From SZAS-103 sp036496805 (GTDB lineage: Bacteria; Pseudomonadota; Gammaproteobacteria; Xanthomonadales; Xanthomonadaceae), in contig DASXKN010000012.1 in the NCBI GenBank assembly GCA_036496805.1, positions 1 through 64,000 of the forward strand: DNA of 64,000 nucleotides, given 5' to 3'. Made by a program: the position numbers and the translations under genes. Under the pieces are notes generated by a model, which made no database searches, was not told where the DNA came from, and saw nothing but the letters and a program-made list of their open reading frames with translations. The first letter of the stretch is position 1, and each line of letters opens with the position of its first letter. Below, in pieces: positions 56,310 through 64,000 of the stretch.

Positions 56310-57728
56310 ATGCTCAACTCGCCCGCACCGGAACTCACCCAGGCGCTGGAATGGATCAACTGCGATCCCGTCGCCCTGCGCCCCCTGCGCGGCTACGTGA
56401 TCGTGCTGGGTTTCTGGAGCGCAGGCTCGGCCTACGGCCGCAACCTGATGGACGACCTGCGCTACCTGCAGAAGAAATACGCCGGTGCGCTCCAGGTGGT
56501 GGCCATCCACTGTCCCAAGTTCGATGCCGAACGCGACCCCAAGCTGGTTCGCAAGACCTGCGGGCGGATCGGCGCCGGCGTGCGCGTGGCCCACGATCCC
56601 TCCTTCGTCACCTGGCAGCACTACGGCGTCACCGCGTGGCCGACCTCGGTGGTGATCGACCCCGATGGCCGGGTCAATGCCGTGATCGCCGGCGACTACC
56701 ACCGCGACGCGCTCGAATCCCATATCAGGAAGCTGGTGGAGGAGGGCGGCCTCGCGCTCGAGGAGAACCTGTTCCCGCCGCTGAACCCGCTCGACCGCGA
56801 GATGCCGCTCTCGTTTCCTTCGGGCATCAGCCTCAACGACCACCACATGTACATCGCCGACACCGGCCACCATGCGGTGCTCGAATGCACGCACGCCGGG
56901 CGGGTGATGCGCCAGATCGGTTCGGGCACGCCTGAGTTCAACGACGGCGCGGCCCACGTGGCTTCGTTCCGTTTCCCGCGCGGCATCTCGCTGGTGCGCG
57001 ACATCCTGTTCGTAGCCGACTCCGGCAACAACGCGTTCCGCCGCGTCCGCCTCGTCGATGGCGACATCCTGACCCTGGCCGGCACCGGGCGCGCCGGCCA
57101 GCCGGCGGGCGGGGTGATCGATCCCGGCCGGAGGATCACGTTCAACCAGCCCTGGTCCGTGGCGGGCACCGAGGACCGCGTCTACATCTCGCTCGCCGGC
57201 AACAACCAGATCTGGATGTACGACCGGGTCAGGAACAGCCTGCAGCACGTCGCCGGTTCCGGCGACCTGGCGCTGGTGGACGGCGACGGCGACCAGGCGT
57301 CGTTCGCGCAGCCGGCGGGCATGGCGCTGGCGCATTCGATGCTGTACGTCGTCGACTCGGGCGCCTCGGCGCTGCGCAGCGTGCAGACGACCGGCGGGCG
57401 CGTGCAGACCCTGCTCGGGCACGGCCTGTTCGAGTTCGGCAATGCGGTCGGCTCGCGCACGGAAACGCGCATGCAGTATCCGCTGGCGGTCGCCAAGGAT
57501 CCCGACACGGCCTACCTGTGGATCCTCGACAGCTACAACAACACGATGACCAAGCTCAAGCTCGGCGGCGGCGAAGTGTCGCGCTTCGAGGTGTCGGCCA
57601 AGCTGGAGTGCCCGAGCGCGCTGACCGTCTACGGCGGTGCGCTGTGGATCGCCAACACCAACGCGCACGAAATCCTGCGCGTGGAAACCGCGACCGGCGC
57701 CGCGCGGCACCTGCCGGTGGGCGAATGA
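56310..57728 (+). CDS. Thioredoxin-fold plus NHL-repeat protein (NHLRC2-like)
   Basis: A 472-residue protein. The first 150 residues are a thioredoxin/TlpA-like fold (VIVLGFWSAGSAYGRNLMDDLRYL, YGVTAWPTSVVIDPDGRV), in which the usual CxxC is replaced by SAGS, so redox activity is doubtful. The rest is NHL repeats (FPSGISLNDHHMYIADTGHH, FPRGISLVRDILFVADSGNN) forming a propeller. ATG 56310. uvrC overlaps by four bases. Function is unknown. Confidence 0.83.
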   Translation: MLNSPAPELTQALEWINCDPVALRPLRGYVIVLGFWSAGSAYGRNLMDDLRYLQKKYAGALQVVAIHCPKFDAERDPKLVRKTCGRIGAGVRVAHDPSFVTWQHYGVTAWPTSVVIDPDGRVNAVIAGDYHRDALESHIRKLVEEGGLALEENLFPPLNPLDREMPLSFPSGISLNDHHMYIADTGHHAVLECTHAGRVMRQIGSGTPEFNDGAAHVASFRFPRGISLVRDILFVADSGNNAFRRVRLVDGDILTLAGTGRAGQPAGGVIDPGRRITFNQPWSVAGTEDRVYISLAGNNQIWMYDRVRNSLQHVAGSGDLALVDGDGDQASFAQPAGMALAHSMLYVVDSGASALRSVQTTGGRVQTLLGHGLFEFGNAVGSRTETRMQYPLAVAKDPDTAYLWILDSYNNTMTKLKLGGGEVSRFEVSAKLECPSALTVYGGALWIANTNAHEILRVETATGAARHLPVGE

Positions 57729-59590
57729 CCCAGGCGCAGCACGCGCCGCCCTTCGACGGCAGGGAATTCGCGCGCCGTCTGACCACCGCACCCGGCGTCT
57801 ATCGCATGATCGGCGAGGACGGCGGCGTGCTCTACGTCGGCAAGGCCGCGTCGCTGAAGGCTCGCGTCGCGAGCTACTTCAACAAGGGCGAGCATCCGCC
57901 GCGGATCGCCACGATGGTGGCGCAGGTCGCAGCGATCGAGGTGACCGCCACGCGCACGGCGAGCGAGGCGCTGCTGCTCGAGAACCAGCTCATCAAGTCG
58001 CTGCGCCCGCGCTACAACGTGATGCTGCGCGACGACAAGAGCTATCCGTACATCCTGCTCACCCAGGAATCCTGGCCGCGGGTCGGCTTCCACCGCGGAC
58101 CGCGCCGGCAGGAGGGCCGCTACTTCGGGCCGTATCCGAGTGCAGGCGCGGTGCGCGAGAGCATCGAGGTGATGGGGAAACTCTTCCGGCTGCGCACCTG
58201 CGAGGACAGCGTCTTCCGCAACCGCAGCCGGCCCTGTTTGCAGCACCAGATCGGCCGATGCAGCGCGCCCTGCGTCGGCCTGGTCGACCGCACGCGCTAC
58301 GACGAAAGCGTGCACCAGGCCGGCCTGTTCCTCGCCGGCCGCAGCGACGTGCTCGCGCGCGAGCTGACCGCGCAGATGGAGCGCGCCAGCGAAGCGCTCG
58401 CCTACGAGGAAGCCGCGCGCCTGCGCGACCTGCTCGTCGCGATCCGCAACGTGCAGGCGCGCCAGTACGTCGACGGCGAGACCATCGAGATGGACGTGCT
58501 CGCCTGCGAGATCGCGCAGGGCGTGGCCTGCGTGCTGCTGCTGGCGTTCCGCAACGGCATGAACCAGGGCACGCGCGCGTTCTACCCGAAGCTCAACGGC
58601 GCCACGTCCGGGGACGAGGTGATGACCGCCTTCGTCACCCAGTATTACGCCGAGCAGAAGCCGCCACGCGAGATCGTGCTCAGCCACGCGCTCACCGATG
58701 GCGAACTGCTCGAGGCGGCGCTGTCCGAGCAGGCGGCGCGCAAGGTCGAGATCAAGTCGGCGGTGCGCGGCGATCGTTCGCGCTACCTCGATCTCGCCAG
58801 GCGCAATGCGAGCCTCGCGCTGGCGCAGCAGATCGGCAGCAGCGCCAGCCAGCGCGCGCGCGTGGAGTCGCTGCAGGAACTGCTCGGCCTGAACGCGCCG
58901 CCGAAGCGGATGGAGTGCTTCGACATCAGCCACACCATGGGCGAGGCGACGGTCGCGTCCTGCGTGGTGTTCGACGCGGAAGGCCCGGTGCGCGCCCAGT
59001 ACCGCCGCTACAACATCGCCGGCATCGCGCCCGGCGACGATTACGCGGCGATGCGGCAGGCGCTGGAGCGGCGCTTCCGCCATGCGGGCGAAGGCGAAGC
59101 CGTGCTCCCCGACGTGCTGCTGATCGACGGTGGACAGGGCCAGCTGCGGCAGGCGATGGACGTGCTGCAGGAACTGGGCGTGCACGGCGTCGAGCTGGTC
59201 GGCGTGGCCAAGGGCGAGGAACGCCGTCCGGGCGACGAGACCCTGATCCGTCCGGATGGCGCCACGCTGCGGCCGGGAGCCGAGTCGCCCGCGCTACAGC
59301 TCATCCAGCAGTTGCGCGACGAATCCCACCGCTTCGCCATCACCGGCCACCGCGGGCGCCGCCAGAAAGCGCGCGAGACCAGTTCGCTCGAGGACATCCC
59401 GGGCATCGGCCCGCGCCGGCGCGCGAGCCTGCTGCGCCACTTTGGCGGGCTGGGCGGCGTGCGCAATGCCGGCGTCGAGGACATCGCGCGCGTGAGCGGC
59501 ATAGATGCGGGCCTTGCCGAGCGCATCTACGCCGCCCTGCACGGATCGAGCGAAAGCGGCCGCGCCGCAGCCGGGGTGCGCGCGCCGTGA
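57725..59590 (+). CDS. uvrC: Excinuclease ABC subunit UvrC
   Basis: A 621-residue nuclease making both incisions in nucleotide excision repair. The N-terminal GIY-YIG domain (PGVYRMIGEDGGVLYVGKA), a four-cysteine region, UVR motif (about 215), RNase H-like C-terminal nuclease (ECFDISHTMGEATVASCVVF, LLIDGGQGQL) and helix-hairpin-helix (LEDIPGIGPRRRASLLRHFG) are in order. It overlaps pgsA by four bases. Confidence 0.96.
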   Translation: MTQAQHAPPFDGREFARRLTTAPGVYRMIGEDGGVLYVGKAASLKARVASYFNKGEHPPRIATMVAQVAAIEVTATRTASEALLLENQLIKSLRPRYNVMLRDDKSYPYILLTQESWPRVGFHRGPRRQEGRYFGPYPSAGAVRESIEVMGKLFRLRTCEDSVFRNRSRPCLQHQIGRCSAPCVGLVDRTRYDESVHQAGLFLAGRSDVLARELTAQMERASEALAYEEAARLRDLLVAIRNVQARQYVDGETIEMDVLACEIAQGVACVLLLAFRNGMNQGTRAFYPKLNGATSGDEVMTAFVTQYYAEQKPPREIVLSHALTDGELLEAALSEQAARKVEIKSAVRGDRSRYLDLARRNASLALAQQIGSSASQRARVESLQELLGLNAPPKRMECFDISHTMGEATVASCVVFDAEGPVRAQYRRYNIAGIAPGDDYAAMRQALERRFRHAGEGEAVLPDVLLIDGGQGQLRQAMDVLQELGVHGVELVGVAKGEERRPGDETLIRPDGATLRPGAESPALQLIQQLRDESHRFAITGHRGRRQKARETSSLEDIPGIGPRRRASLLRHFGGLGGVRNAGVEDIARVSGIDAGLAERIYAALHGSSESGRAAAGVRAP

Positions 59591-60147
59591 AGATGACGAT
59601 CCCCACGATCCTCACCCTGTTCCGCATCCTGCTGGTGCCGGTGCTGATCGCGATCTTCTACATGCCGGTGCAGCCGTGGACGCATTTCGCCGCGACCTTC
59701 GTGTTCGTGCTCGGCGCGCTCACCGACTGGGCCGACGGCTGGATCGCGCGGCGCTTCAACCAGTTCTCGTCGTTCGGCGCCTTCCTCGATCCGGTGGCCG
59801 ACAAGCTCGCGGTGACGGTGGCGCTGGTGCTGATCGTGGTGTACCGGCCCACGCCCTGGATGCCGCTGCTGGCCATCATCATCATCGGCCGCGAGATCGC
59901 GATCTCGGCCCTGCGCGAATGGATGGCCGAGGTCGGCCAGGGCCGCAAGGTGAAGGTGAAATGGCTCGGCAAGATGAAGACCATCGTGCAGATGACCGCG
60001 ATCAGCATGCTGCTCTACCGCGCCCCGATCCTGACGATGCCGACATTCGACATCGGCCAGGTCCTGCTGGCGGTGGCCGCCGCGCTCACGCTCGCCTCCG
60101 GCTACAGCTATCTGCGAGCGGCGTGGCCTTCGCTGCGGGACCACTGA
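59587..60147 (+). CDS. pgsA: CDP-diacylglycerol-glycerol-3-phosphate 3-phosphatidyltransferase PgsA
   Basis: A 186-residue membrane enzyme for phosphatidylglycerol phosphate synthesis. The CDP-alcohol phosphotransferase motif is DWADGWIARRFNQFSSFGAF followed by LDPVADK. TIPTILTLFRILLVPV at the N-terminus is typical. The start is GTG 59587 or ATG 59593. The uvrC-pgsA-tRNA-Gly order is the common gammaproteobacterial one. Confidence 0.95.
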   Translation: MKMTIPTILTLFRILLVPVLIAIFYMPVQPWTHFAATFVFVLGALTDWADGWIARRFNQFSSFGAFLDPVADKLAVTVALVLIVVYRPTPWMPLLAIIIIGREIAISALREWMAEVGQGRKVKVKWLGKMKTIVQMTAISMLLYRAPILTMPTFDIGQVLLAVAAALTLASGYSYLRAAWPSLRDH

Positions 60148-60182
60148 AAACGCCGGCTGCGGCCGTGTGTGGCCTGCAATCG

Positions 60183-60210
60183 TTGACATGGTCCGGTCGA
60201 TCCGTAAAAT
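60183..60210 (+). promoter_or_regulatory. Strong sigma-70 promoter for tRNA-Gly
   Basis: TTGACA (60183-60188) and TAAAAT (60205-60210) with 16 bases between, ending 11 bases before the tRNA 5' end. This is a near-consensus promoter. Confidence 0.85.
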
Positions 60211-60221
60211 ACGCGGTTCAC

Positions 60222-60297
<76 letters not shown>

Positions 60298-60308
60298 GTT
60301 TTGACAAA

Positions 60309-60335
60309 AACCTCGGCTCGCCGAGGTTTTTTTTT
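60309..60335 (+). terminator. Rho-independent terminator after tRNA-Gly
   Basis: AACCTCGG (60309-60316) and CCGAGGTT (60321-60328) with a CTCG loop and a T run to 60335. It separates tRNA-Gly from the tRNA-Cys genes. Confidence 0.93.
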
Positions 60336-60384
60336 CAGCTGTAATTTCGCTTTGGGCTAGAATCCAGCGCGGATTTGCGCCCGG

Positions 60385-60459
60385 GGCCGGGTGGCAGAAT
60401 GGTTAATGCAGCGGACTGCAAATCCGCGTGTGCCGGTTCGATTCCGGCCTCGGCCTCCA
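60385..60459 (+). tRNA. tRNA-Cys (GCA), first copy
   Basis: 75 bases with encoded CCA. The acceptor GGCCGGG pairs with CTCGGCC, the anticodon GCA is at 60418-60420, and the T stem GCCGG/CCGGC is perfect. A TAGAAT -10 candidate lies at 60358-60363. Confidence 0.96.
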
Positions 60460-60525
60460 AACTTCGAGGGCGAGCCCGGACAGATCGCGGCTCGAACGGC
60501 TCGAAGCGATAGAATTCACACCCCT

Positions 60526-60599
60526 GGCCGGGTGGCAGAGTGGTCATGCAGCGGACTGCAAATCCGCGTACGCCGGTTCAATTCCGACCTCGGCCTCCA
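60526..60599 (+). tRNA. tRNA-Cys (GCA), second copy with T-stem mismatch
   Basis: 74 bases, with the same acceptor and anticodon arm as the first copy; anticodon GCA at 60558-60560. The T stem reads GCCGG against CCGAC, leaving a C-A mismatch, and the D loop is one base shorter. TAGAAT at 60510-60515 could be its own -10. Function may be reduced. Confidence 0.88.
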
Positions 60600-60633
60600 G
60601 ATACCGATCCAAAGAAGTCCACGCAAGTCCCGA

Positions 60634-60658
60634 AGCCCGCAGCGATGCGGGCTTTCTT
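60634..60658 (+). terminator. Terminator after the second tRNA-Cys
   Basis: AGCCCGC (60634-60640) pairs with GCGGGCT (60647-60653) around AGCGAT, followed by TTCTT. Confidence 0.85.
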
Positions 60659-60753
60659 GCGTCTGTCTGAGGCGCCGTCTGCGCTGCTCGCCGCGATGCA
60701 CGGTCGCCCGTATGCTGGAGCGCCTCGATCGGGCGATTGCAGGCGCAGACCTG

Positions 60754-62160
60754 ATGAGTCAGCCATCGGTTACATCCGCTTCCGGCGACACAGCCGCGCG
60801 CGATCACGGCATTCCTTTCGCGACCGCGGTGCGCGTGTGGACACGCGTGGCATTGCTGAGCTTCGGCGGGCCGGCCGGGCAGGTCGCGGTGATGCATCGC
60901 ATCCTCGTCGAGGAGCTGCGCTGGGTCGGCGAAGGGCGTTTCCTGCATGCGTTGAGTTACTGCATGCTGCTGCCGGGTCCCGAGGCGCAGCAGCTCGCGA
61001 TCTACCTTGGCTGGTTGCTGCATAAAACGCGCGGAGGACTCGTCGCCGGCGGCCTGTTCGTGCTGCCGGGATTCCTCACGATCATGGCCCTGTCGTGGCT
61101 GTACGCGCTGTACGGCCACGTCGGCGTGGTCGCGGCGCTGTTCTTCGGACTCAAGGCGGCCGTGCTGGCGATCGTGGTGCAGGCGATCGTGCGCGTGGGC
61201 TCGCGCGCGCTGAAGACCTGGCCGATGCGCCTGCTCGCGTTGGCGAGCTTCGTGGCCATTTTCGCCTTCGGCCTGCCGTTTCCGTTGCTCGTGCTGGCCG
61301 CTGCCGCGATCGGTTATGCGAGCTATCGCGCGGGTTCGAAAGCCTTCGTCCCGGCCAGCCACGGATCGACCCGCGGCAAGGACTACGCGGACGAGGATTC
61401 CGCACTCGGCGCGCAGATCCCCGCGCATGCGCGCCCCGACCTTGCCTGGTCGCTGCGCGTCGGCGCCTGCCTGCTGCTGGCCTGGCTGGTTCCGGTCGGC
61501 CTGCTGTGCGCGTACTCCGGCAACGCGGGCGCATTCCGCGACATCGCGGTGTTCTTCTCCAAGATGGCGGTGGTGACCTTCGGTGGCGCCTACGCGGTGC
61601 TCGCCTATGTTGCCCAGCAGGCCGTACAGCACTACCACTGGCTCAATCCGGGCGAGATGCTCGACGGCCTGGGCATGGCCGAGTCGACGCCGGGTCCGCT
61701 GATCATGGTCGTCCAGTTCGTCGGCTTCATGGGCGCGTGGCGCAACCCGGCGGGACTGTCGCCGCTGCTGGCGGGAACCCTCGGCGGCGTCCTCACGACC
61801 TGGGTGACCTTCGTGCCGTGCTTCCTCTGGATCTTCGTCGGCGCGCCCTTCATCGAGCGCCTGCGCGGCAACGAGGCGCTCGCGGCCTCGCTGGCCGCAA
61901 TCACGGCGGCGATCGTCGGCGTGATCGCGAGCCTCGCGTTCTGGTTCGCGGTGCATTTCCTGTTCGCCGCGACCCGGGTGCAGGCGCTGCCCGGGATCGC
62001 GATCGACCTGCCGGTACCGGAATCGATCCGCTGGCCGGCCCTGGCCCTCACTGCATGCGCCTTCACTGCCGCCTTCGTGCTGAGGCTGCCGACAATGGTC
62101 GTGCTGCTGGCTTCGAGCCTGCTGGGCATCGCGGCGTACCTGTTGCTGCCCGGGCTCTAG
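60754..62160 (+). CDS. chrA: Chromate transporter family protein ChrA
   Basis: A 468-residue inner-membrane protein of the CHR family, which exports chromate; other anions are possible in chromosomal copies. It has the duplicated CHR halves: TRVALLSFGGPAGQVAVMHR with LLPGPEAQQLAIYLG, and FFSKMAVVTFGGAYAVLAYV with MAESTPGPLIMVVQFVG. ATG 60754 is chosen; an in-frame ATG also lies at 60712. It lies between the tRNA-Cys and tRNA-Leu genes, splitting the Gly-Cys-Leu cluster known from related bacteria. Confidence 0.9.
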   Translation: MSQPSVTSASGDTAARDHGIPFATAVRVWTRVALLSFGGPAGQVAVMHRILVEELRWVGEGRFLHALSYCMLLPGPEAQQLAIYLGWLLHKTRGGLVAGGLFVLPGFLTIMALSWLYALYGHVGVVAALFFGLKAAVLAIVVQAIVRVGSRALKTWPMRLLALASFVAIFAFGLPFPLLVLAAAAIGYASYRAGSKAFVPASHGSTRGKDYADEDSALGAQIPAHARPDLAWSLRVGACLLLAWLVPVGLLCAYSGNAGAFRDIAVFFSKMAVVTFGGAYAVLAYVAQQAVQHYHWLNPGEMLDGLGMAESTPGPLIMVVQFVGFMGAWRNPAGLSPLLAGTLGGVLTTWVTFVPCFLWIFVGAPFIERLRGNEALAASLAAITAAIVGVIASLAFWFAVHFLFAATRVQALPGIAIDLPVPESIRWPALALTACAFTAAFVLRLPTMVVLLASSLLGIAAYLLLPGL

Positions 62161-62204
62161 CCGCCGCTTCCGCAGGACCCGTGCTTGCGGCACCATGCCC
62201 GCAG

Positions 62205-62291
62205 GCCCGGATGGCGAAACTGGTAGACGCAAGGGACTTAAAATCCCTCGACCGCGAGGTCATGTCGGTTCGATCCCGACTCCGGGCACCA
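62205..62291 (+). tRNA. tRNA-Leu (TAA)
   Basis: 87 bases with encoded CCA. The acceptor GCCCGGA pairs with TCCGGGC, the anticodon loop CTTAAAA has TAA at 62239-62241, and a long variable arm is present, as in class II tRNAs. Its end lies 23 bases before the next gene. Confidence 0.97.
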
Positions 62292-62314
62292 CATCGGCAT
62301 GCAGGGGGTTTGCG

Positions 62315-63955
62315 ATGCGTTTTTTCCTGACCGCGCGGTTGCTCGGGTTCGCGACCTGTGTCGTGCTGTTCCTGGCCTGCTGCGCGGGAATATGGTGGAA
62401 CCCGGCGTGGGCGTGGGGCGCGATCGTGTTCGGCGCGCTGATCGCTGTCGGCATCCACGACATCGGCCAGCGCCAGCGCGCGGTGAGCCACAACTATCCG
62501 ATCCTGGCGCACTTCCGCTATTTCCTGGAATCGATCGGGCCGGAGATCCGCCAGTACTTCATCGAGCGCGACACCGAGGAGAACCCGTTCTCGCGCCTGC
62601 AGCGCTCGGTTGTCTACCAGCGCGCGAAAGGCGTGCGCGACACGCGACCGTTCGGCACCCAGATCGACGTGTACGCGAACGACCACGAGTGGATGAATCA
62701 TTCGATCGCGCCCACCCACATCGCCTCGCACGACTTCCGCATCGTCATCGGCGAGGGCAGGGCGCAGCCGTATTCGGCGAGCGTGTTCAACATCTCGGCG
62801 ATGAGCTTCGGCTCGCTGTCGGGCAACGCGATCCGCGCGCTCAATGGCGGCGCTAAGAGGGGCGGCTTCTACCACGACACCGGCGAGGGTTCGATCTCGG
62901 TGCACCATCGCGCCAACGGCGGCGACCTGGTGTGGGAAGTCGCTTCGGGTTATTTCGGCTGCCGCAACGACGACGGAAGCTTCAGCGCGGAAAAGTTCGC
63001 CGCGAACGCGCGCGATCCGCAGGTGAAGATGATCGAGATCAAGCTTTCGCAGGGCGCCAAGCCCGGCCACGGCGGCGTGCTGCCGGCGGCGAAGGTGTCG
63101 AAGGAGATTGCGCAGGCGCGCGGCGTGCCGCAGGGCGTGGACTGCATTTCGCCCTCGAAGCACAGCGCGTTCTCGACGCCGGTCGGGCTGCTGCAGTTCG
63201 TCGAACAATTGCGCACGCTCTCGGGCGGCAAGCCGACCGGCTTCAAGCTGGCGATCGGCCATCCCTGGGAATGGTTCGGTATCGCCAAGGCGATGGCGCA
63301 AACCGGCATCGTGCCCGACTTCATCGTGGTCGATGGTGGCGAGGGCGGCACCGGCGCGGCGCCTGCGGAGTTCATCGACCACGTCGGCGTGCCACTGCGC
63401 GAGGCCTTGCTGCTGGTCCACAACACCCTGGTCGGACTGAACCTGCGCGGCAACATCCGGATCGGCGCGGCCGGCAAGATCACCAGCGCCTACGAACTGG
63501 CGCGGATCATTGCCTTGGGCGCGGACTGGTGCAACGCCGCGCGCGGCTTCATGTTCGCGGTCGGTTGCATCCAGTCGCAGAGCTGCCACACCGACCGCTG
63601 CCCGACCGGCGTGGCCACCCAGGACCCGCTGCGGCAGAAGGCGCTGGACGTCGACACCAAGGCGATGCGCGTGTTCCGCTTCCACGAGAACACCCTGAAG
63701 GCGCTGAAGGAACTGCTGGAGGCGGCCGGCTTGAACCACCCGCAGGAACTCGGCCCGGAACACATCGTGATGCGCGTTTCGCCCACCGAGGTGCGCTCGT
63801 TCGCCTCGCTGTACAACTACCTCGAGCCGGGCGTGCTGCTGGTCGGCGCGCCGAAACACCATGCGGTGTTCGAGGAGTTCTGGGAAGCGTCGAGCGCGGA
63901 AGCCTTCGCTCCACCGGCATCGATGGTGGCCTTGCGCGGCAGCAAGCTGCTGTGA
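62315..63955 (+). CDS. FMN-binding glutamate synthase-domain protein
   Basis: A 546-residue protein with two N-terminal membrane helices (about residues 3-48) followed by a GltB-like FMN domain. Landmarks are SAMSFGSLSGNAIRALNGGAKRGG, HDTGEGSIS, IEIKLSQGAKPGHGGVLP, VVDGGEGGTGAAP and the cysteine cluster CIQSQSCHTDRCPTG. Glutamine-amidotransferase parts are absent, so it is not a full glutamate synthase; the substrate is unknown. ATG 62315 has a G-rich ribosome site. The remaining 45 bases show nothing. Confidence 0.88.
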   Translation: MRFFLTARLLGFATCVVLFLACCAGIWWNPAWAWGAIVFGALIAVGIHDIGQRQRAVSHNYPILAHFRYFLESIGPEIRQYFIERDTEENPFSRLQRSVVYQRAKGVRDTRPFGTQIDVYANDHEWMNHSIAPTHIASHDFRIVIGEGRAQPYSASVFNISAMSFGSLSGNAIRALNGGAKRGGFYHDTGEGSISVHHRANGGDLVWEVASGYFGCRNDDGSFSAEKFAANARDPQVKMIEIKLSQGAKPGHGGVLPAAKVSKEIAQARGVPQGVDCISPSKHSAFSTPVGLLQFVEQLRTLSGGKPTGFKLAIGHPWEWFGIAKAMAQTGIVPDFIVVDGGEGGTGAAPAEFIDHVGVPLREALLLVHNTLVGLNLRGNIRIGAAGKITSAYELARIIALGADWCNAARGFMFAVGCIQSQSCHTDRCPTGVATQDPLRQKALDVDTKAMRVFRFHENTLKALKELLEAAGLNHPQELGPEHIVMRVSPTEVRSFASLYNYLEPGVLLVGAPKHHAVFEEFWEASSAEAFAPPASMVALRGSKLL

Positions 63956-64000
63956 AAACTGAACAGCGGACCGTGACGCATTGTGGGAAATGGGCGTCCG

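Overview
The window is high-GC DNA whose genes are short-spaced and run in both directions. The gene content fits a gammaproteobacterium of the Lysobacterales (Xanthomonadales; Xanthomonadaceae or Rhodanobacteraceae). Pointers are the lolCD-comEC-exbBD-msbA-lpxK-kdsB block, sdhCDAB with several assembly factors, pgsA followed by tRNA-Gly and tRNA-Cys, a fused alpha/beta 2-oxoacid dehydrogenase E1, and an integron integrase of chromosomal type. Genus cannot be fixed from sequence alone.

1-2.1 kb is the proximal end of an integron: an attC site (135-228), a first cassette carrying two small leftward genes, an attI-like site (833-855) and a full-length rightward intI. 2.3-17.2 kb is ordinary chromosome: a secreted S9 peptidase, PhzF-like epimerase, GST, rhomboid protease, an epimerase divergent from a GbsR regulator and DCC protein, a membrane diguanylate cyclase, dbpA, a secreted beta-propeller, a secreted S53 (sedolisin) protease, rluF, a small acetyltransferase and a 33-residue lysine-rich protein. 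Two cold-shock genes (17.6 and 28.9 kb) share a conserved leader.

The most interesting locus is 17.95-23.1 kb. It encodes a 1,494-residue Sec-exported RHS/YD-repeat protein whose C-terminal tip carries phospholipase A2 motifs (a CGxG calcium loop, CCxxHDxCY, and CDxxFxxC). It is followed by a small exported protein that is the natural immunity candidate. Base composition becomes visibly more AT-rich at the tip and stays so through the second gene, as expected for a swapped toxin tip plus immunity gene. I found no PAAR motif or type VI secretion gene nearby.

23.2-31.7 kb holds redox and housekeeping genes (peroxiredoxin, gpx, DUF1223, SlyD-like PPIase, uup, DUF456, a cytochrome-lipoprotein pair, tcdA, tatD). 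32.1-41.7 kb holds gcdH, acetyltransferase, GST, RDD protein, fused E1, four 42-bp tandem terminator-like repeats, a cyclase-FHA signalling protein, a DUF3311/sodium-solute symporter pair and ygfZ. 41.8-46.6 kb is the succinate dehydrogenase region with an SDHAF4 homologue, sdhCDAB, sdhE and ygfX. 46.6-56.1 kb is one tightly packed envelope block: lipoprotein export (lolCD), DNA uptake (comEC), energy transduction (exbBD), lipid A/Kdo synthesis (msbA, lpxK, kdsB) and a phosphotyrosine phosphatase. 56.3-64 kb contains a thioredoxin-NHL protein, uvrC, pgsA, tRNA-Gly, two tRNA-Cys copies (the second with a T-stem mismatch), a chrA-type transporter, tRNA-Leu and a glutamate-synthase-domain protein. 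Intergenic REP-like palindromes occur at several places.
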